Shown: positions 40,172 to 49,229 of the stretch, piece after piece
How positions within the stretch are numbered: position 1 is the first letter of the stretch
Layout: the number at the start of each line of letters is the position of its first letter
Assembly (NCBI RefSeq): GCF_006715005.1
Contig: NZ_VFMJ01000001.1
Coordinates: 4,836,001-4,900,000 of the forward strand
Source of the DNA: Serratia marcescens
Lineage (GTDB): Bacteria; Pseudomonadota; Gammaproteobacteria; Enterobacterales; Enterobacteriaceae
Direction: 5' to 3'
DNA length: 64,000 bases
The notes under the pieces: model-generated
Database searches by the model: none
The model's input: the letters and a program-made list of their open reading frames with translations, nothing else
What the model was told of the DNA's origin: nothing
Translations under genes and position numbers: made by a program

Positions 40172-40187
40172 GGTGATGATAGTCACA
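40172..40187. promoter_or_regulatory. CRP-like site upstream of glpD
   Basis: GGTGA-TGATAG-TCACA matches the CRP consensus TGTGA-N6-TCACA with one mismatch, about 130-145 bp before the glpD start codon. Confidence 0.6.
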
Positions 40188-40286
40188 TAAATGATATGGA
40201 TATGGCGCGAGCGCGCAAACGGCTGTCGATAAGGGGGGCACGGGCAGGAAACGGGGCGGCGGCGCGCCCCGCAGGTTAACAGCGGA

Positions 40287-41045
40287 TCAGCACAGTTCCA
40301 GCTGCACGTCGTACTGTTCGATGATTTTCATCACGCTCGGCGGCGGTAACTGATCGGTAAACAGGTAGTCGATCAGATTCATGTTGCCCAGGTTGACCAT
40401 GGCGTTGCGGCCGAATTTGGAGTGGTCGGTCACCAGCATCACACAGCGGGAATTTTCGATAATCGCGCGTTTGGTGCGCACTTCGTGATAGTCGAATTCG
40501 AGCAGCGAGCCGTCCATATCGATGCCGCTGATGCCGAGAATGCCGTAATCGAGACGGAATTGAGAGATGAAGTCCAGGGTGGCTTCGCCCATGATGCCGC
40601 CGTCGCGGGTGCGCACTTCGCCGCCGGCCAGGATCAGGCGGAAGTCTTCCTTGGCGGTCAGCAGGGTGGCGACGTTGAGGTTGTTGGTGACCACGCGCAG
40701 GTTCTTGTGGTTCATCAGCGCATGGGCCACCGCTTCCGGCGTGGTGCCAATATCGATGAACAGCGTGGCGCCGTCCGGGATCTGGCTGGCGACGCGCTGC
40801 GCGATGCGGGCTTTCTCTTCCGACCACATTACCTTGCGATCGTTATAGGCAGCGTTGACCGAGCTGGAAGGCAGCGCCGCGCCGCCGTGGTGACGCTGGA
40901 TCTTGTTCTGGTCGGCCAGGTCATTCAAATCGCGGCGAATCGTTTGCGGGCTGACGTCAAAATGTTCGACCAGCTCTTCCGTGCTGACGTAACCCTGCAG
41001 GCGCACCAGTTCGATAATTGCGTCATGACGCTGTGTTTGCTTCAC
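40287..41045 (-). CDS. glpR: Glycerol-3-phosphate regulon repressor (DeoR family)
   Basis: A 252-residue repressor. The DeoR helix-turn-helix is VSTEELVEHFDVSPQTIRRDLNDL (about 20-43). The sugar-phosphate sensor domain includes TLFIDIGTTPEAVAHAL, LILAGGEVRTRDGGIMG and DHSKFGRNAMVNLG. Length equals E. coli GlpR. The frame opens with GTG after AGGGGA. The gene is 50 bp downstream of glpG. Confidence 0.94.
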   Translation of the reverse strand: MKQTQRHDAIIELVRLQGYVSTEELVEHFDVSPQTIRRDLNDLADQNKIQRHHGGAALPSSSVNAAYNDRKVMWSEEKARIAQRVASQIPDGATLFIDIGTTPEAVAHALMNHKNLRVVTNNLNVATLLTAKEDFRLILAGGEVRTRDGGIMGEATLDFISQFRLDYGILGISGIDMDGSLLEFDYHEVRTKRAIIENSRCVMLVTDHSKFGRNAMVNLGNMNLIDYLFTDQLPPPSVMKIIEQYDVQLELC

Positions 41046-41095
41046 GATAATCCCCTAAAACGCCCGCTATGCCCGCTGGACACAGCTCCCGGCTG

Positions 41096-41932
41096 TTATT
41101 GTTCGTTGTGCGCGCGATGACGCGTATCCCAAAATGCCATCAATAACCCTAACACTAAACCAGCTACGTGTGCCGCGTTGGCGATCGACATTCCTAAAAT
41201 ATCGAAATATCCGGCCACCAGCCACAGCACCGAGAACACCATCAGGCCGCGCGGCAGCATCAGGCCGCGCTCCGGCGCCCGTTCCCCCGTCAGCCACACA
41301 TAGCCCATCAGCGCATAGACCACGCCGGAAAGCCCGCCGAACAGCGCGCCGCTGAACAGCGACTGTGCCCAGCCGCTGAAGAAGGCCGACACTACCGCCA
41401 GCACGAACAGCTTGCCGGCGCCGAGGCGTTTTTCCATCTGGCCGCCGAGATACCACCACCACATCAGGTTAAACAGAATATGCAGCAGGGAGAAATGCAG
41501 GAACGCATGGCTGACCCAGCGCCACAGCTGCGTGTATTGGCTGCTGTCTTGCGGCCAGGAGAGCCAGTACATCACGGTATCGTCACCCAGCGCCTGCATC
41601 AGGATGTAGACCGCGATGCACAGTACCATCACGCCGAGCGTCAGCGGCCCGGCCTTGCTGCGTAGGGTGTGCAGGTAGGATTCGCTCTGATAGTGCAGGC
41701 CGGCGTCGGTATGGCCGGTCTGCCAACTGGCGGCCTGATAACGGCGGTTGAGCGGATCGACCAGAAACTGCTGCAGCTCGTGTTGCACCTGCTCGAGGTG
41801 GCTGTCGTCGGCCAGCCAGATTTCCGCCGCCTCGCCGCTGTTGCGCAGCTCAAGCCGGATGCCCTGGGTCGCCATATAGTCGACAAAGGCCAGCGCCAGG
41901 CGCGGGTTGGATATGGCGATTACTCTAACCAT
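41096..41932 (-). CDS. glpG: Rhomboid intramembrane serine protease
   Basis: A 278-residue inner-membrane protease with a cytoplasmic N-terminal domain (about 1-90) and six helices. The catalytic dyad is visible as Ser in [13 protein letters not shown] and His in [32 protein letters not shown] is the typical helix-2 block with its conserved His and Asn. It lies between glpE and glpR as in E. coli; a tie to glycerol metabolism is not established. Confidence 0.95.
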   Translation of the reverse strand: MVRVIAISNPRLALAFVDYMATQGIRLELRNSGEAAEIWLADDSHLEQVQHELQQFLVDPLNRRYQAASWQTGHTDAGLHYQSESYLHTLRSKAGPLTLGVMVLCIAVYILMQALGDDTVMYWLSWPQDSSQYTQLWRWVSHAFLHFSLLHILFNLMWWWYLGGQMEKRLGAGKLFVLAVVSAFFSGWAQSLFSGALFGGLSGVVYALMGYVWLTGERAPERGLMLPRGLMVFSVLWLVAGYFDILGMSIANAAHVAGLVLGLLMAFWDTRHRAHNEQ

Positions 41933-42103
41933 TGCTCTTCCGTCGTAAGTGAATGATTTTGGCCGCGGCTTGCTCGCCGATGACCCTGACGGCCGATTAT
42001 AACGTCGAAATCCTGAGCGCTGGCAAACGGATCTGCGAAAAACCCGCGAAAACGCGCATAAAATCGAAGGGAAAGCCCGCCGATGCGCAGCGGGCGGCGG
42101 GGA

Positions 42104-42430
42104 TCAGGCAGAGGTTTCCACGTCTTGCGGGTACTGGCGGGCCCAGGCTTCGAAACCGCCGTCGATGCTGTAGACCGCGTCGAACCCCTGGTGCAGCAGG
42201 TATTGCGCCGCGCTGCGGCTGCTGTTGCCGTGGTAGCACATCACCATCACCGGCCGCTCGAAGTCGTTTTGCTGCATAAAGGCCGACAAGGTGGCGTTGG
42301 TGAGGTGAAAGGCGCCCGGCGTATGCCCGGCTTCAAAACTTTGCGGATCGCGGATGTCGACCAGGGCGGCGCTGCCCTCTTTCCAGCGGGTGTACGCCTG
42401 CTCAACGTTGATCGCTTCGAACTGTTCCAT
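42104..42430 (-). CDS. glpE: Thiosulfate sulfurtransferase GlpE (rhodanese)
   Basis: A 108-residue single-domain rhodanese. The catalytic cysteine lies in the loop [13 protein letters not shown] (Cys about 65), preceded by [14 protein letters not shown], as in E. coli GlpE. It transfers sulfur from thiosulfate to cyanide or thioredoxin in vitro. The ATG at 42430 (MEQFEAINV) gives the conserved 108-residue length; the longer frame from 42475 adds an unconserved tail. It heads glpE-glpG-glpR. Confidence 0.92.
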   Translation of the reverse strand: MEQFEAINVEQAYTRWKEGSAALVDIRDPQSFEAGHTPGAFHLTNATLSAFMQQNDFERPVMVMCYHGNSSRSAAQYLLHQGFDAVYSIDGGFEAWARQYPQDVETSA

Positions 42431-42514
42431 ACTGCTGACTGCCTCGTAATTGGGGGACGCCGCTATTGTAACCAACTCGGCGGCGTTTAAGACCAGAGTA
42501 AGGTTGTGGTTTTG

Positions 42515-43270
42515 TCACACCAGCAGCACTTCAACGCCTTGCTGACGCAGTTGCTCAACGATGGCGGGATCGGCGGCCCGGCCAGTGATCACCATGGCAA
42601 TTTGCTCGGTGCGGCTGAACAGCATGCCGGCCCGTTGGCCGACTTTGCTGCTGTCGACCAGTACCACCAGTTTACCGACGTAGTTGAGCATCTTCTGTTC
42701 TGCCATCGCGGTCAGCATATCGGTTTTATACAGACCGTCAGCGGTGAGGCCGATACCGCTGGTGAACATCCAGTGCCCGGCGTACAGGGTTGCGTCGCCT
42801 TCCTGAGGCGCCAGAGTAATCGACTGGGTTTTGTTGTACTGGCCTCCCATGATCACCACGCTGTCGTGTTCCTGAGCGATCAGGTAATTGGCCAGCGGCA
42901 GATAATTGGTGATCACCTGAACCGGCTTGCCGCAAATTTCACGGCCCAACAGAAATGCGGTGGAGCCGCAGTTGATCACCACGCTTTCACCCGGCTGACA
43001 GAGCTGTGCCGCGGCCGCCGCAATGCGCATTTTTTCATCGAGGTGCTGGGTTTGGTGGATATTGAGTGGCGTCCAGGCCGGACGCGGAGTTTGTGTGGCT
43101 TCGGCGCCGTTGCGTACTTTGCGCAATTTGCCGATTTCATTCAGCTTGTTGATGTCCCGGCGCGCGGTGGCCGGAGAGATGTCAAACGCCGCGATGACGT
43201 CCGCCACGGAGATTTGCCCCTTGCGCTGCAAGAGATCGAGAATGGCGTTGTGGCGTTGGGACTCTGTCAT
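42515..43270 (-). CDS. ulaR: L-ascorbate regulon repressor (DeoR family)
   Basis: A 251-residue repressor. The N-terminal helix-turn-helix is [23 protein letters not shown] (about 21-43). The sensor part includes [35 protein letters not shown] and [20 protein letters not shown], which match E. coli UlaR. It is expected to bind the two repeats in the ulaG-ulaA gap and to release them on ascorbate 6-phosphate. It lies 111 bp after ulaG, so some co-transcription is possible. GGAG precedes the ATG. Confidence 0.94.
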   Translation of the reverse strand: MTESQRHNAILDLLQRKGQISVADVIAAFDISPATARRDINKLNEIGKLRKVRNGAEATQTPRPAWTPLNIHQTQHLDEKMRIAAAAAQLCQPGESVVINCGSTAFLLGREICGKPVQVITNYLPLANYLIAQEHDSVVIMGGQYNKTQSITLAPQEGDATLYAGHWMFTSGIGLTADGLYKTDMLTAMAEQKMLNYVGKLVVLVDSSKVGQRAGMLFSRTEQIAMVITGRAADPAIVEQLRQQGVEVLLV

Positions 43271-43381
43271 GCGGGCTCCGTCGGAGAGAGAAAACGTCGT
43301 TGCCTATGATTATATGCGCGCCGTTTGACGATTTGAATCATTCCCGTTCAAAAGCGCGCATCCGTATGCAACACCGGTGGA

Positions 43382-44446
43382 TTACAAGAAAGACTTGAAG
43401 GGCAGATCGGGTTCGAGGGTGAAGCAATCATCGAAACCGCGCGGGTAGTGGTACTCCAGATTGTCTTTATCCTGCGGCCAGATGAACTTGCCGCCAACCT
43501 GCCAGATAAACGGTTTAAAACCGTATTTGAGCCGGTCTTTCTTCATTTCCCACAGCACGCGAATTTCCTGCGGATCCGCCTGGAAATTCGACCATATGTC
43601 ATGGTGGAAGGGGATAACGACCTTGGCGTTCAGCGATTCCGCCATGCGCAAGATGTCGGCGCTGGTCATCTTGTCGGTAATGCCGCGCGGGTTCTCGCCG
43701 TAGGAACCGAGGGCGACATCGATCTGATGATCGTTGCCGTGCTTGGCGTAATAGTTGGAGTAGTGGGAATCGCCGCTGTGATAAAGGTTGCCGCCCGGCG
43801 TTTTGAACAGGTAGTTGACCGCCCGCAGGTCCATGCCGTCCGGCAGGACGCCCGCCGCTTTTTGTTCCACCGGCAGTGTGATGAGCGCCGTTCGATCGAA
43901 GGCGTCCAGCGCATGAATTTCAATGTCTTTGATTTTTATCACGTCGCCAGGTTTGACGGTGATGCAGCGCTCAGGCGGCACACCCCAGCCAATCCAGATA
44001 TCCACGCAGCTTTGCGGTCCGATAAACGGAACGGTGGCGGCGCAATTTTTCAACACCGCCGCGGCGACGTTCACATCGATGTGATCGTTGTGGTCGTGCG
44101 TGGCCAAGATGGCGTCGAGCTGGGTAATTGCGAAGGGATCCAGTACGAATGGGGTAGTGCGCAGGTTAGGCTGCAGCTTGCGCACCCCTGCCATTCGCTG
44201 CATTTGATGGCCGGTTTTCATCAGTGGGTTGCCGTGACTTTGCTTGCCGGTGCCGCACCAAAAATCGACGCACAGGTTGGCGCCTTCTTCAGACTTGAGC
44301 CAGATGCCGGTACAGCCCAGCCACCACATGGCGAAAGTGCCGGGCGCGACGTTCTCCTGCTCTATCTCTTCGTTCAGCCAGGTGCCCCATTCGGGAAAGG
44401 TGTTCAATATCCAGGATTCGCGGGTGATGTCGTTGACTTTACTCAT
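43382..44446 (-). CDS. ulaG: L-ascorbate-6-phosphate lactonase
   Basis: A 354-residue metallo-beta-lactamase-fold enzyme that opens the lactone of ascorbate 6-phosphate to 3-keto-L-gulonate 6-phosphate. The metal site is [12 protein letters not shown] (about 105-116), with further ligands in [11 protein letters not shown] and [12 protein letters not shown]. Length equals E. coli UlaG. The ATG at 44446 follows GAGGAA; an upstream in-frame ATG at 44491 would lie inside the operator region. Confidence 0.95.
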   Translation of the reverse strand: MSKVNDITRESWILNTFPEWGTWLNEEIEQENVAPGTFAMWWLGCTGIWLKSEEGANLCVDFWCGTGKQSHGNPLMKTGHQMQRMAGVRKLQPNLRTTPFVLDPFAITQLDAILATHDHNDHIDVNVAAAVLKNCAATVPFIGPQSCVDIWIGWGVPPERCITVKPGDVIKIKDIEIHALDAFDRTALITLPVEQKAAGVLPDGMDLRAVNYLFKTPGGNLYHSGDSHYSNYYAKHGNDHQIDVALGSYGENPRGITDKMTSADILRMAESLNAKVVIPFHHDIWSNFQADPQEIRVLWEMKKDRLKYGFKPFIWQVGGKFIWPQDKDNLEYHYPRGFDDCFTLEPDLPFKSFL

Positions 44447-44478
44447 GGGTCGTTCCTCGTTGGCGGTGATAATGCAAT

Positions 44479-44512
44479 CACAAATAATCATTTAAAGATT
44501 TTATGTGATTTG
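44479..44512. promoter_or_regulatory. UlaR-type operator, ulaG side
   Basis: Begins CACAAATAATCATT and ends TGTGATTT. It shares 26 of 34 positions in direct orientation with the element at 44711-44744. It lies 33 bp upstream of the ulaG start. Confidence 0.7.
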
Positions 44513-44710
44513 TTTTGATCGAATCTAGCACCGTTTTTTTCAACTGACAACGATCGAAATACACGTTAACACCGCCGGATTTACGTGCTGCGCCGTCCTT
44601 CTATCTCCTTTTTGTTTGATTAACTGCTATTAAATTCAATGAGTAATGAAATGTAAGCTGTCTAATTCATTGAATGTTAGTGGAATTGATTTTTAACTTG
44701 CGAGGTTGTT

Positions 44711-44744
44711 CACAAATAATCATTAATGATCTTTTTGTGATTTC
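44711..44744. promoter_or_regulatory. UlaR-type operator, ulaA side
   Basis: Begins CACAAATAATCATT, ends TGTGATTT, and has the perfect 12-bp palindrome ATCATTAATGAT at its centre. It lies 57 bp upstream of the ulaA start. Confidence 0.7.
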
Positions 44745-44800
44745 TTGTGATTGGTATGGTGAAGGCGTTACCTGCATGCCAACCTTTTCGGGAGAGCCGT

Positions 44801-46198
44801 ATGGAAACTCTTTACACCATCTTCACTGTCTTTTTTAACCAGGTGATGACCAATGCGCCGCTGCTGTTGGGGCTGGTTACGCTGCTGGGTTACACGTTGC
44901 TGCGCAAAAGCGCGGCGGTCATTATCAAAGGCACGATCAAAACCATTATCGGTTTCATGTTGCTGCAAGCCGGTTCCGGCATCCTGACCGGCACGTTCAA
45001 ACCCGTTGTGGCGAAGTTGTCTGAGGTATACGGCATCAACGGGGCGATTTCGGACACCTATGCTTCGATGATGGCCACCATCGAACGTATGGGGGACGCC
45101 TACAGCTGGGTCGGCTACGCGGTATTGCTGGCATTGGCGCTGAACATTCTCTACGTACTGCTGCGGCGTATTACCGGTATTCGTACCATTATGCTCACCG
45201 GCCACATCATGTTTCAGCAGGTTGGGCTGATCGCGGTATTTTTCTACATTCTGGGTTACGGCATGTGGACGACGGTATTGTGCAGTGCGCTCTTGGCTTC
45301 ACTGTACTGGGGCATCACCTCCAACATGATGTTCAAACCGACGCAGGCGGTAACGGAAAACAGCGGTTTCTCGATCGGGCACCAACAGCAGTTCGCTTCG
45401 TGGCTGGCGTATAAGGCCGCACCGTATCTCGGTAAAAAAGAGGACAGCGTGGAAGATCTGAAGCTGCCCGGGTGGCTGAACATTTTCCATGACAACATCG
45501 TGTCTACCGCCATCGTGATGACGCTGTTTTTCGGCATCATTCTGTGCTCGTTCGGCTTGGACACTCTGCAGGCGATGGCCGGTAAAACCCACTGGAGCAT
45601 CTATATCCTGCAAACCGGGCTGATGTTCGCGGTGGCGATTTTCATCATCGTGCAAGGCGTGCGCATGTTCGTCGCCGAATTGACCGAGGCCTTTAACGGC
45701 ATTTCCCAACGTCTGATCCCCGGCGCGGTACTGGCCATCGACTGTGCCGCCATTTATAGCTTCGCGCCCAACGCCGTGGTATGGGGCTTTATGTGGGGCA
45801 CCATCGGCCAACTGATCGCCGTCGGCATACTGTTAGCGCTCGGCTCTTCCATCATGATTATTCCCGGTTTCATTCCCATGTTCTTTTCTAACGCCACCAT
45901 CGGCGTATTCGCTAACCACTTTGGTGGCTGGCGTGCGGCGATGAAGATCTGTCTGGTGATGGGAATGATAGAGATCTTCGGCTGCGTGTGGGCCATCAAA
46001 CTGACTGGGCTAAGCGCCTGGATGGGCATGGCGGACTGGTCGATTCTGGCGCCGCCGCTGATGCAAGGGCTGAGTCTGGGCCTGTGGTTTATGGGCGTGG
46101 TGATCGTTATCGCCCTGCTGTACATGTTCTTCGCCGGACGCACCTTGCGTGCGGAAGAAGATGCTGAAAAACAATCGGTTGAATCGGCGTCACGTTAA
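44801..46198 (+). CDS. ulaA: PTS L-ascorbate permease, EIIC component
   Basis: A 465-residue inner-membrane permease with about eleven helices that imports L-ascorbate as its 6-phosphate, together with UlaB and UlaC. Matching segments are [58 protein letters not shown] and [28 protein letters not shown]. Length equals E. coli UlaA. The ATG at 44801 ([10 protein letters not shown]) is the conserved start. It heads ulaABCDEF. Confidence 0.95.
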   Translation: METLYTIFTVFFNQVMTNAPLLLGLVTLLGYTLLRKSAAVIIKGTIKTIIGFMLLQAGSGILTGTFKPVVAKLSEVYGINGAISDTYASMMATIERMGDAYSWVGYAVLLALALNILYVLLRRITGIRTIMLTGHIMFQQVGLIAVFFYILGYGMWTTVLCSALLASLYWGITSNMMFKPTQAVTENSGFSIGHQQQFASWLAYKAAPYLGKKEDSVEDLKLPGWLNIFHDNIVSTAIVMTLFFGIILCSFGLDTLQAMAGKTHWSIYILQTGLMFAVAIFIIVQGVRMFVAELTEAFNGISQRLIPGAVLAIDCAAIYSFAPNAVVWGFMWGTIGQLIAVGILLALGSSIMIIPGFIPMFFSNATIGVFANHFGGWRAAMKICLVMGMIEIFGCVWAIKLTGLSAWMGMADWSILAPPLMQGLSLGLWFMGVVIVIALLYMFFAGRTLRAEEDAEKQSVESASR

Positions 46199-46212
46199 TA
46201 GGAGTGCAGATT

Positions 46213-46521
46213 ATGACGGTACGAATCCTGGCGGTGTGCGGTTGCGGACAAGGCAGCTCCATGATCATGAAAATGAAAGTCGACCAATTTTTAACGCAGC
46301 AAGGCGTGGATCATTCGGTCAACAGCTGTGCGGTGGGGGAATACAAATCCGAGCTGAATGGGGCTGACATCATCATCGCTTCCACCCATGTCGCGGATGA
46401 AATCGTCGTCAGCGGCAACAAATACGTGGTCGGGGTACGCAATATGCTCTCGGCGGCGGACTTCGGTCCGAAGCTGATGGACGTCATCGGCGCGCATTTT
46501 CCGCAAGATTTGAAGCAGTGA
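46213..46521 (+). CDS. ulaB: PTS L-ascorbate EIIB component
   Basis: A 102-residue cytoplasmic PTS protein. The phospho-accepting cysteine is in [17 protein letters not shown] near the N-terminus. It passes phosphate from UlaC to ascorbate at UlaA. The ATG at 46213 follows GGAG; a GTG at 46204 overlaps that ribosome site. Confidence 0.94.
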   Translation: MTVRILAVCGCGQGSSMIMKMKVDQFLTQQGVDHSVNSCAVGEYKSELNGADIIIASTHVADEIVVSGNKYVVGVRNMLSAADFGPKLMDVIGAHFPQDLKQ

Positions 46522-46531
46522 GGAGCGAGTC

Positions 46532-47002
46532 ATGAAGCTGAGCGATTCGTTGGCGCAGAACAACGCTATTCACCTGCAGGCGGAGGCTGCCGACTGGCGT
46601 CAGGCGGTGCGGCTGGGGGTCGATCTGCTGGTGGCCGCCGGCGTGGTGGAGCCTCGCTATTTCGACGCCATTCTGGCCGGCGTCGAACGGCACGGCCCTT
46701 ACTTCGTGTTGGCGCCCGGCCTGGCGATGCCGCATGGTCGGCCGGAGGAAGGGGTGCTGAAAACCGGCTTCGCCTTGGTCACCTTGAAAACGCCGGTGTG
46801 CTTCGGCGATGAGGACAACGATCCGATAGATATCTTGATCACTATGGCGGCGGTGGACGCCAAAACGCATCAGGAGGTGGGGATCATGCAAGTGGTGAAC
46901 CTGTTTGAAGAAGAGGCGAATTTCGATCGCTTGCGGGCCTGTCGCCACGCGAGCGAGGTATTGGCGTTGATCGACAAAACGTCTACGGCGGCGGCGAATT
47001 GA
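46532..47002 (+). CDS. ulaC: PTS L-ascorbate EIIA component
   Basis: A 156-residue cytoplasmic PTS protein of the mannitol/fructose EIIA type. The phospho-accepting histidine lies in [17 protein letters not shown] (about 67). It takes phosphate from HPr and gives it to UlaB. Length is close to E. coli UlaC (154). GAGGAG precedes the ATG, 10 bp after ulaB. Confidence 0.94.
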   Translation: MKLSDSLAQNNAIHLQAEAADWRQAVRLGVDLLVAAGVVEPRYFDAILAGVERHGPYFVLAPGLAMPHGRPEEGVLKTGFALVTLKTPVCFGDEDNDPIDILITMAAVDAKTHQEVGIMQVVNLFEEEANFDRLRACRHASEVLALIDKTSTAAAN

Positions 47003-47014
47003 AGGAGACAAACA

Positions 47015-47671
47015 ATGAACACGCATTTACCGATGTTGCAGGTGGCGCTGGATAATCTGTCCATGGCTGCGGCTTACGACACGACTCGCCTGATCGCGGC
47101 CGAAGTCGACATCATCGAAGTCGGCACTATTTTGTGCGTGGCGGAAGGCGTGCGAGCCGTACGCGATTTAAAAGCGCTGTATCCGGATCGCATCGTGTTG
47201 GCGGACGCAAAAATCGCCGATGCGGGTCAAATTTTGGCGCGCATGTGCTTCGAGGCGAATGCCGATTGGATCACGGTGATCTGCTGTGCCGATATCAATA
47301 CGGCCAAGGGAGCCCTGCAGGTGGCGCATGAGTTCGGTGGTGACGTGCAGATAGAACTGACGGGGTTCTGGACCTGGGAACAGGCGCAGGCGTGGCGTGA
47401 AGCGGGAATTGGTCAGGTGGTGTATCACCGCAGCCGTGACGCGCAGGCGGCGGGGATATCCTGGAGCGATGACGATATCCGCGCGGTTCGTCGCCTGAGC
47501 GAGATGGGTTTTAAGGTGACGGTCACCGGCGGACTGGCGCTGGAGGATTTGCCTCTGTTCCAGGGGATCCCCATCCATGTCTTTATCGCCGGACGCAGCA
47601 TTCGCGATGCCGCCGATCCGGTCGCGGCGGCGCGGGAATTTAAACGTGTCATCGCCCAGCGGTGGGGCTGA
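47015..47671 (+). CDS. ulaD: 3-keto-L-gulonate-6-phosphate decarboxylase
   Basis: A 218-residue TIM barrel of the orotidine-5'-phosphate decarboxylase suprafamily. It converts 3-keto-L-gulonate 6-phosphate to L-xylulose 5-phosphate in a Mg-dependent reaction. The signature is [15 protein letters not shown], with the Asp-x-Lys-x-x-Asp catalytic pattern (about 62-67), plus the phosphate loop VTGGL and [20 protein letters not shown] precedes the ATG, 12 bp after ulaC. Confidence 0.94.
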   Translation: MNTHLPMLQVALDNLSMAAAYDTTRLIAAEVDIIEVGTILCVAEGVRAVRDLKALYPDRIVLADAKIADAGQILARMCFEANADWITVICCADINTAKGALQVAHEFGGDVQIELTGFWTWEQAQAWREAGIGQVVYHRSRDAQAAGISWSDDDIRAVRRLSEMGFKVTVTGGLALEDLPLFQGIPIHVFIAGRSIRDAADPVAAAREFKRVIAQRWG

Positions 47672-47680
47672 GGAGCGGTT

Positions 47681-48589
47681 ATGTTGCACAAATCCGTGCC
47701 GTTGGGCATCTATGAGAAAGCGTTGCCGCCGGGCGAGGATTGGCTGACGCGCCTGCAACTGGCGGGTGAGTTGGGATTCGATTTCGTTGAAATGTCGATC
47801 GATGAAAGCGACGGCCGCCTGGCGCGGCTGGATTGGAACAGCGAGCAGCGACTGGCGCTGATCGGCGCCGTTGCCGCCAGCGGTGTGCGCGTCCCTTCTT
47901 TATGCCTCAGCGCCCACCGGCGTTTTCCGTTGGGCAGTGAAGACGACACGACGCGCGACCGGGGACTGGAGATCGTGCGAAAAGCTATTCGGCTGGCGCA
48001 GGATACCGGCATCCGGGTGATCCAACTGGCCGGGTATGACGTTTATTACCAGCAGTCTACTGCGCAGACCCGCGCCCGGTTCCGCGCCGGATTGGTACAG
48101 GCGGTAGAGATGGCCAGCCGTGCACAGGTCATGCTGGCGATGGAAATCATGGACTATCCGCTGATGAACTCGATCAGCAAGGCGCTGGGCTATGCCCACT
48201 ACCTGAATAACCCGTGGTTTCAGCTGTACCCGGATATCGGCAACTTGTCTGCCTGGGACAACGATGTGCCGATGGAGCTCATGGCCGGGCGCGGACATAT
48301 CGTGGCGGTACACGTTAAGGATACGCGGCCGGGGGAGTTTAAGAATGTGCCGTTCGGCGAAGGCGTGGTCGATTTCACGCGCTGCTTCGAAACGTTGCTT
48401 GCGAGCGGCTATCGCGGCCCCTATCTGCTCGAAATGTGGAGCGAGAAAGCACCCGATCCTCTGCAAGCGGTACGGGAGGCACGCGCTTGGGTGGTTGCAC
48501 GTATGGCTGAGGCCGGGTTGGAAATAGGGGGGGAGCATGCTGGAGCAACTGAAATTGCAGGTCTACAAAGCCAATATGGCGTTGCCTGA
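47681..48589 (+). CDS. ulaE: L-ribulose-5-phosphate 3-epimerase UlaE, C-terminally extended
   Basis: A 302-residue TIM-barrel epimerase that converts L-xylulose 5-phosphate to L-ribulose 5-phosphate. [60 protein letters not shown] and [17 protein letters not shown] match E. coli UlaE (284 residues). The last 18 or so residues after the G7 run at 48527-48533 are not part of the family and overlap ulaF by 53 bp in another frame. If the run had six G, ulaE would read straight into ulaF. The overlap is either real or a homopolymer artefact. Confidence 0.9.
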   Translation: MLHKSVPLGIYEKALPPGEDWLTRLQLAGELGFDFVEMSIDESDGRLARLDWNSEQRLALIGAVAASGVRVPSLCLSAHRRFPLGSEDDTTRDRGLEIVRKAIRLAQDTGIRVIQLAGYDVYYQQSTAQTRARFRAGLVQAVEMASRAQVMLAMEIMDYPLMNSISKALGYAHYLNNPWFQLYPDIGNLSAWDNDVPMELMAGRGHIVAVHVKDTRPGEFKNVPFGEGVVDFTRCFETLLASGYRGPYLLEMWSEKAPDPLQAVREARAWVVARMAEAGLEIGGEHAGATEIAGLQSQYGVA

Positions 48590-49226
48590 ACACGGGCTGG
48601 TGACTTATACCTGGGGCAATGTCAGCGGCATCGATCGGGCCAGCAAGCTGATGGTGATCAAACCCAGCGGCGTACCTTATGAAACGATGCAGGCTGAGGA
48701 TATGGTGGTGGTGAATCTGCGAGGAGAGGTTGTTGAGGGGCAGCTGCGGCCTTCATCCGATACGCCGACGCATTTGGCGCTATACCGGGCATTTCCTCAG
48801 CTCGGTGGTGTCGTGCATACGCATTCCACCCATGCCACTGCTTGGGCCCAGGCGGGGGAGGCGATACCGGCGTTCGGCACCACCCACGCCGATTATTTTT
48901 CCGGCGACATTCCTTGTACCCGCGCGCTGACGGCGGAAGAGGTGGCGCGGGAATATGAACTGAACACCGGTCGGGTGATTATCGAAACCTTGAAAGGACG
49001 TGAACCGTTGCACGTTCCCGGTATTCTGGCGTATCAGCATGGTCCGTTCAGTTGGGGCTGCTCGCCGGATGAGGCGGTGCATAACGCCGTGGTGCTGGAG
49101 GAGGTGGCGAAAATGGCGTGGATTAGCCGGGGTATTAACCCCGGCCTGAGGCGGATCGATGAGCACCTGTTAGCGAAGCATTTCTGCCGCAAACATGGTG
49201 CCGGCGCCTATTACGGCCAGCGCTGA
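48537..49226 (+). CDS. ulaF: L-ribulose-5-phosphate 4-epimerase
   Basis: A 229-residue class II aldolase-family zinc enzyme that turns L-ribulose 5-phosphate into D-xylulose 5-phosphate, the exit to the pentose phosphate pathway. Zinc ligands are in [16 protein letters not shown] (about 95-97) and the later His in [15 protein letters not shown] (about 171). [13 protein letters not shown] is the phosphate loop. Length matches E. coli UlaF (228). The G7 run inside ulaE serves as its ribosome site. Its stop is 3 bp from that of convergent malT. Confidence 0.94.
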   Translation: MLEQLKLQVYKANMALPEHGLVTYTWGNVSGIDRASKLMVIKPSGVPYETMQAEDMVVVNLRGEVVEGQLRPSSDTPTHLALYRAFPQLGGVVHTHSTHATAWAQAGEAIPAFGTTHADYFSGDIPCTRALTAEEVAREYELNTGRVIIETLKGREPLHVPGILAYQHGPFSWGCSPDEAVHNAVVLEEVAKMAWISRGINPGLRRIDEHLLAKHFCRKHGAGAYYGQR

Positions 49227-49229
49227 CTC

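Larger units (their letters stand above)
44447..44800. promoter_or_regulatory. Divergent ulaG / ulaA control region
   Basis: A 354-bp gap with two long related elements, 44479-44512 and 44711-44744, one next to each gene. The region between is AT-rich. No gene is present. Confidence 0.75.
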
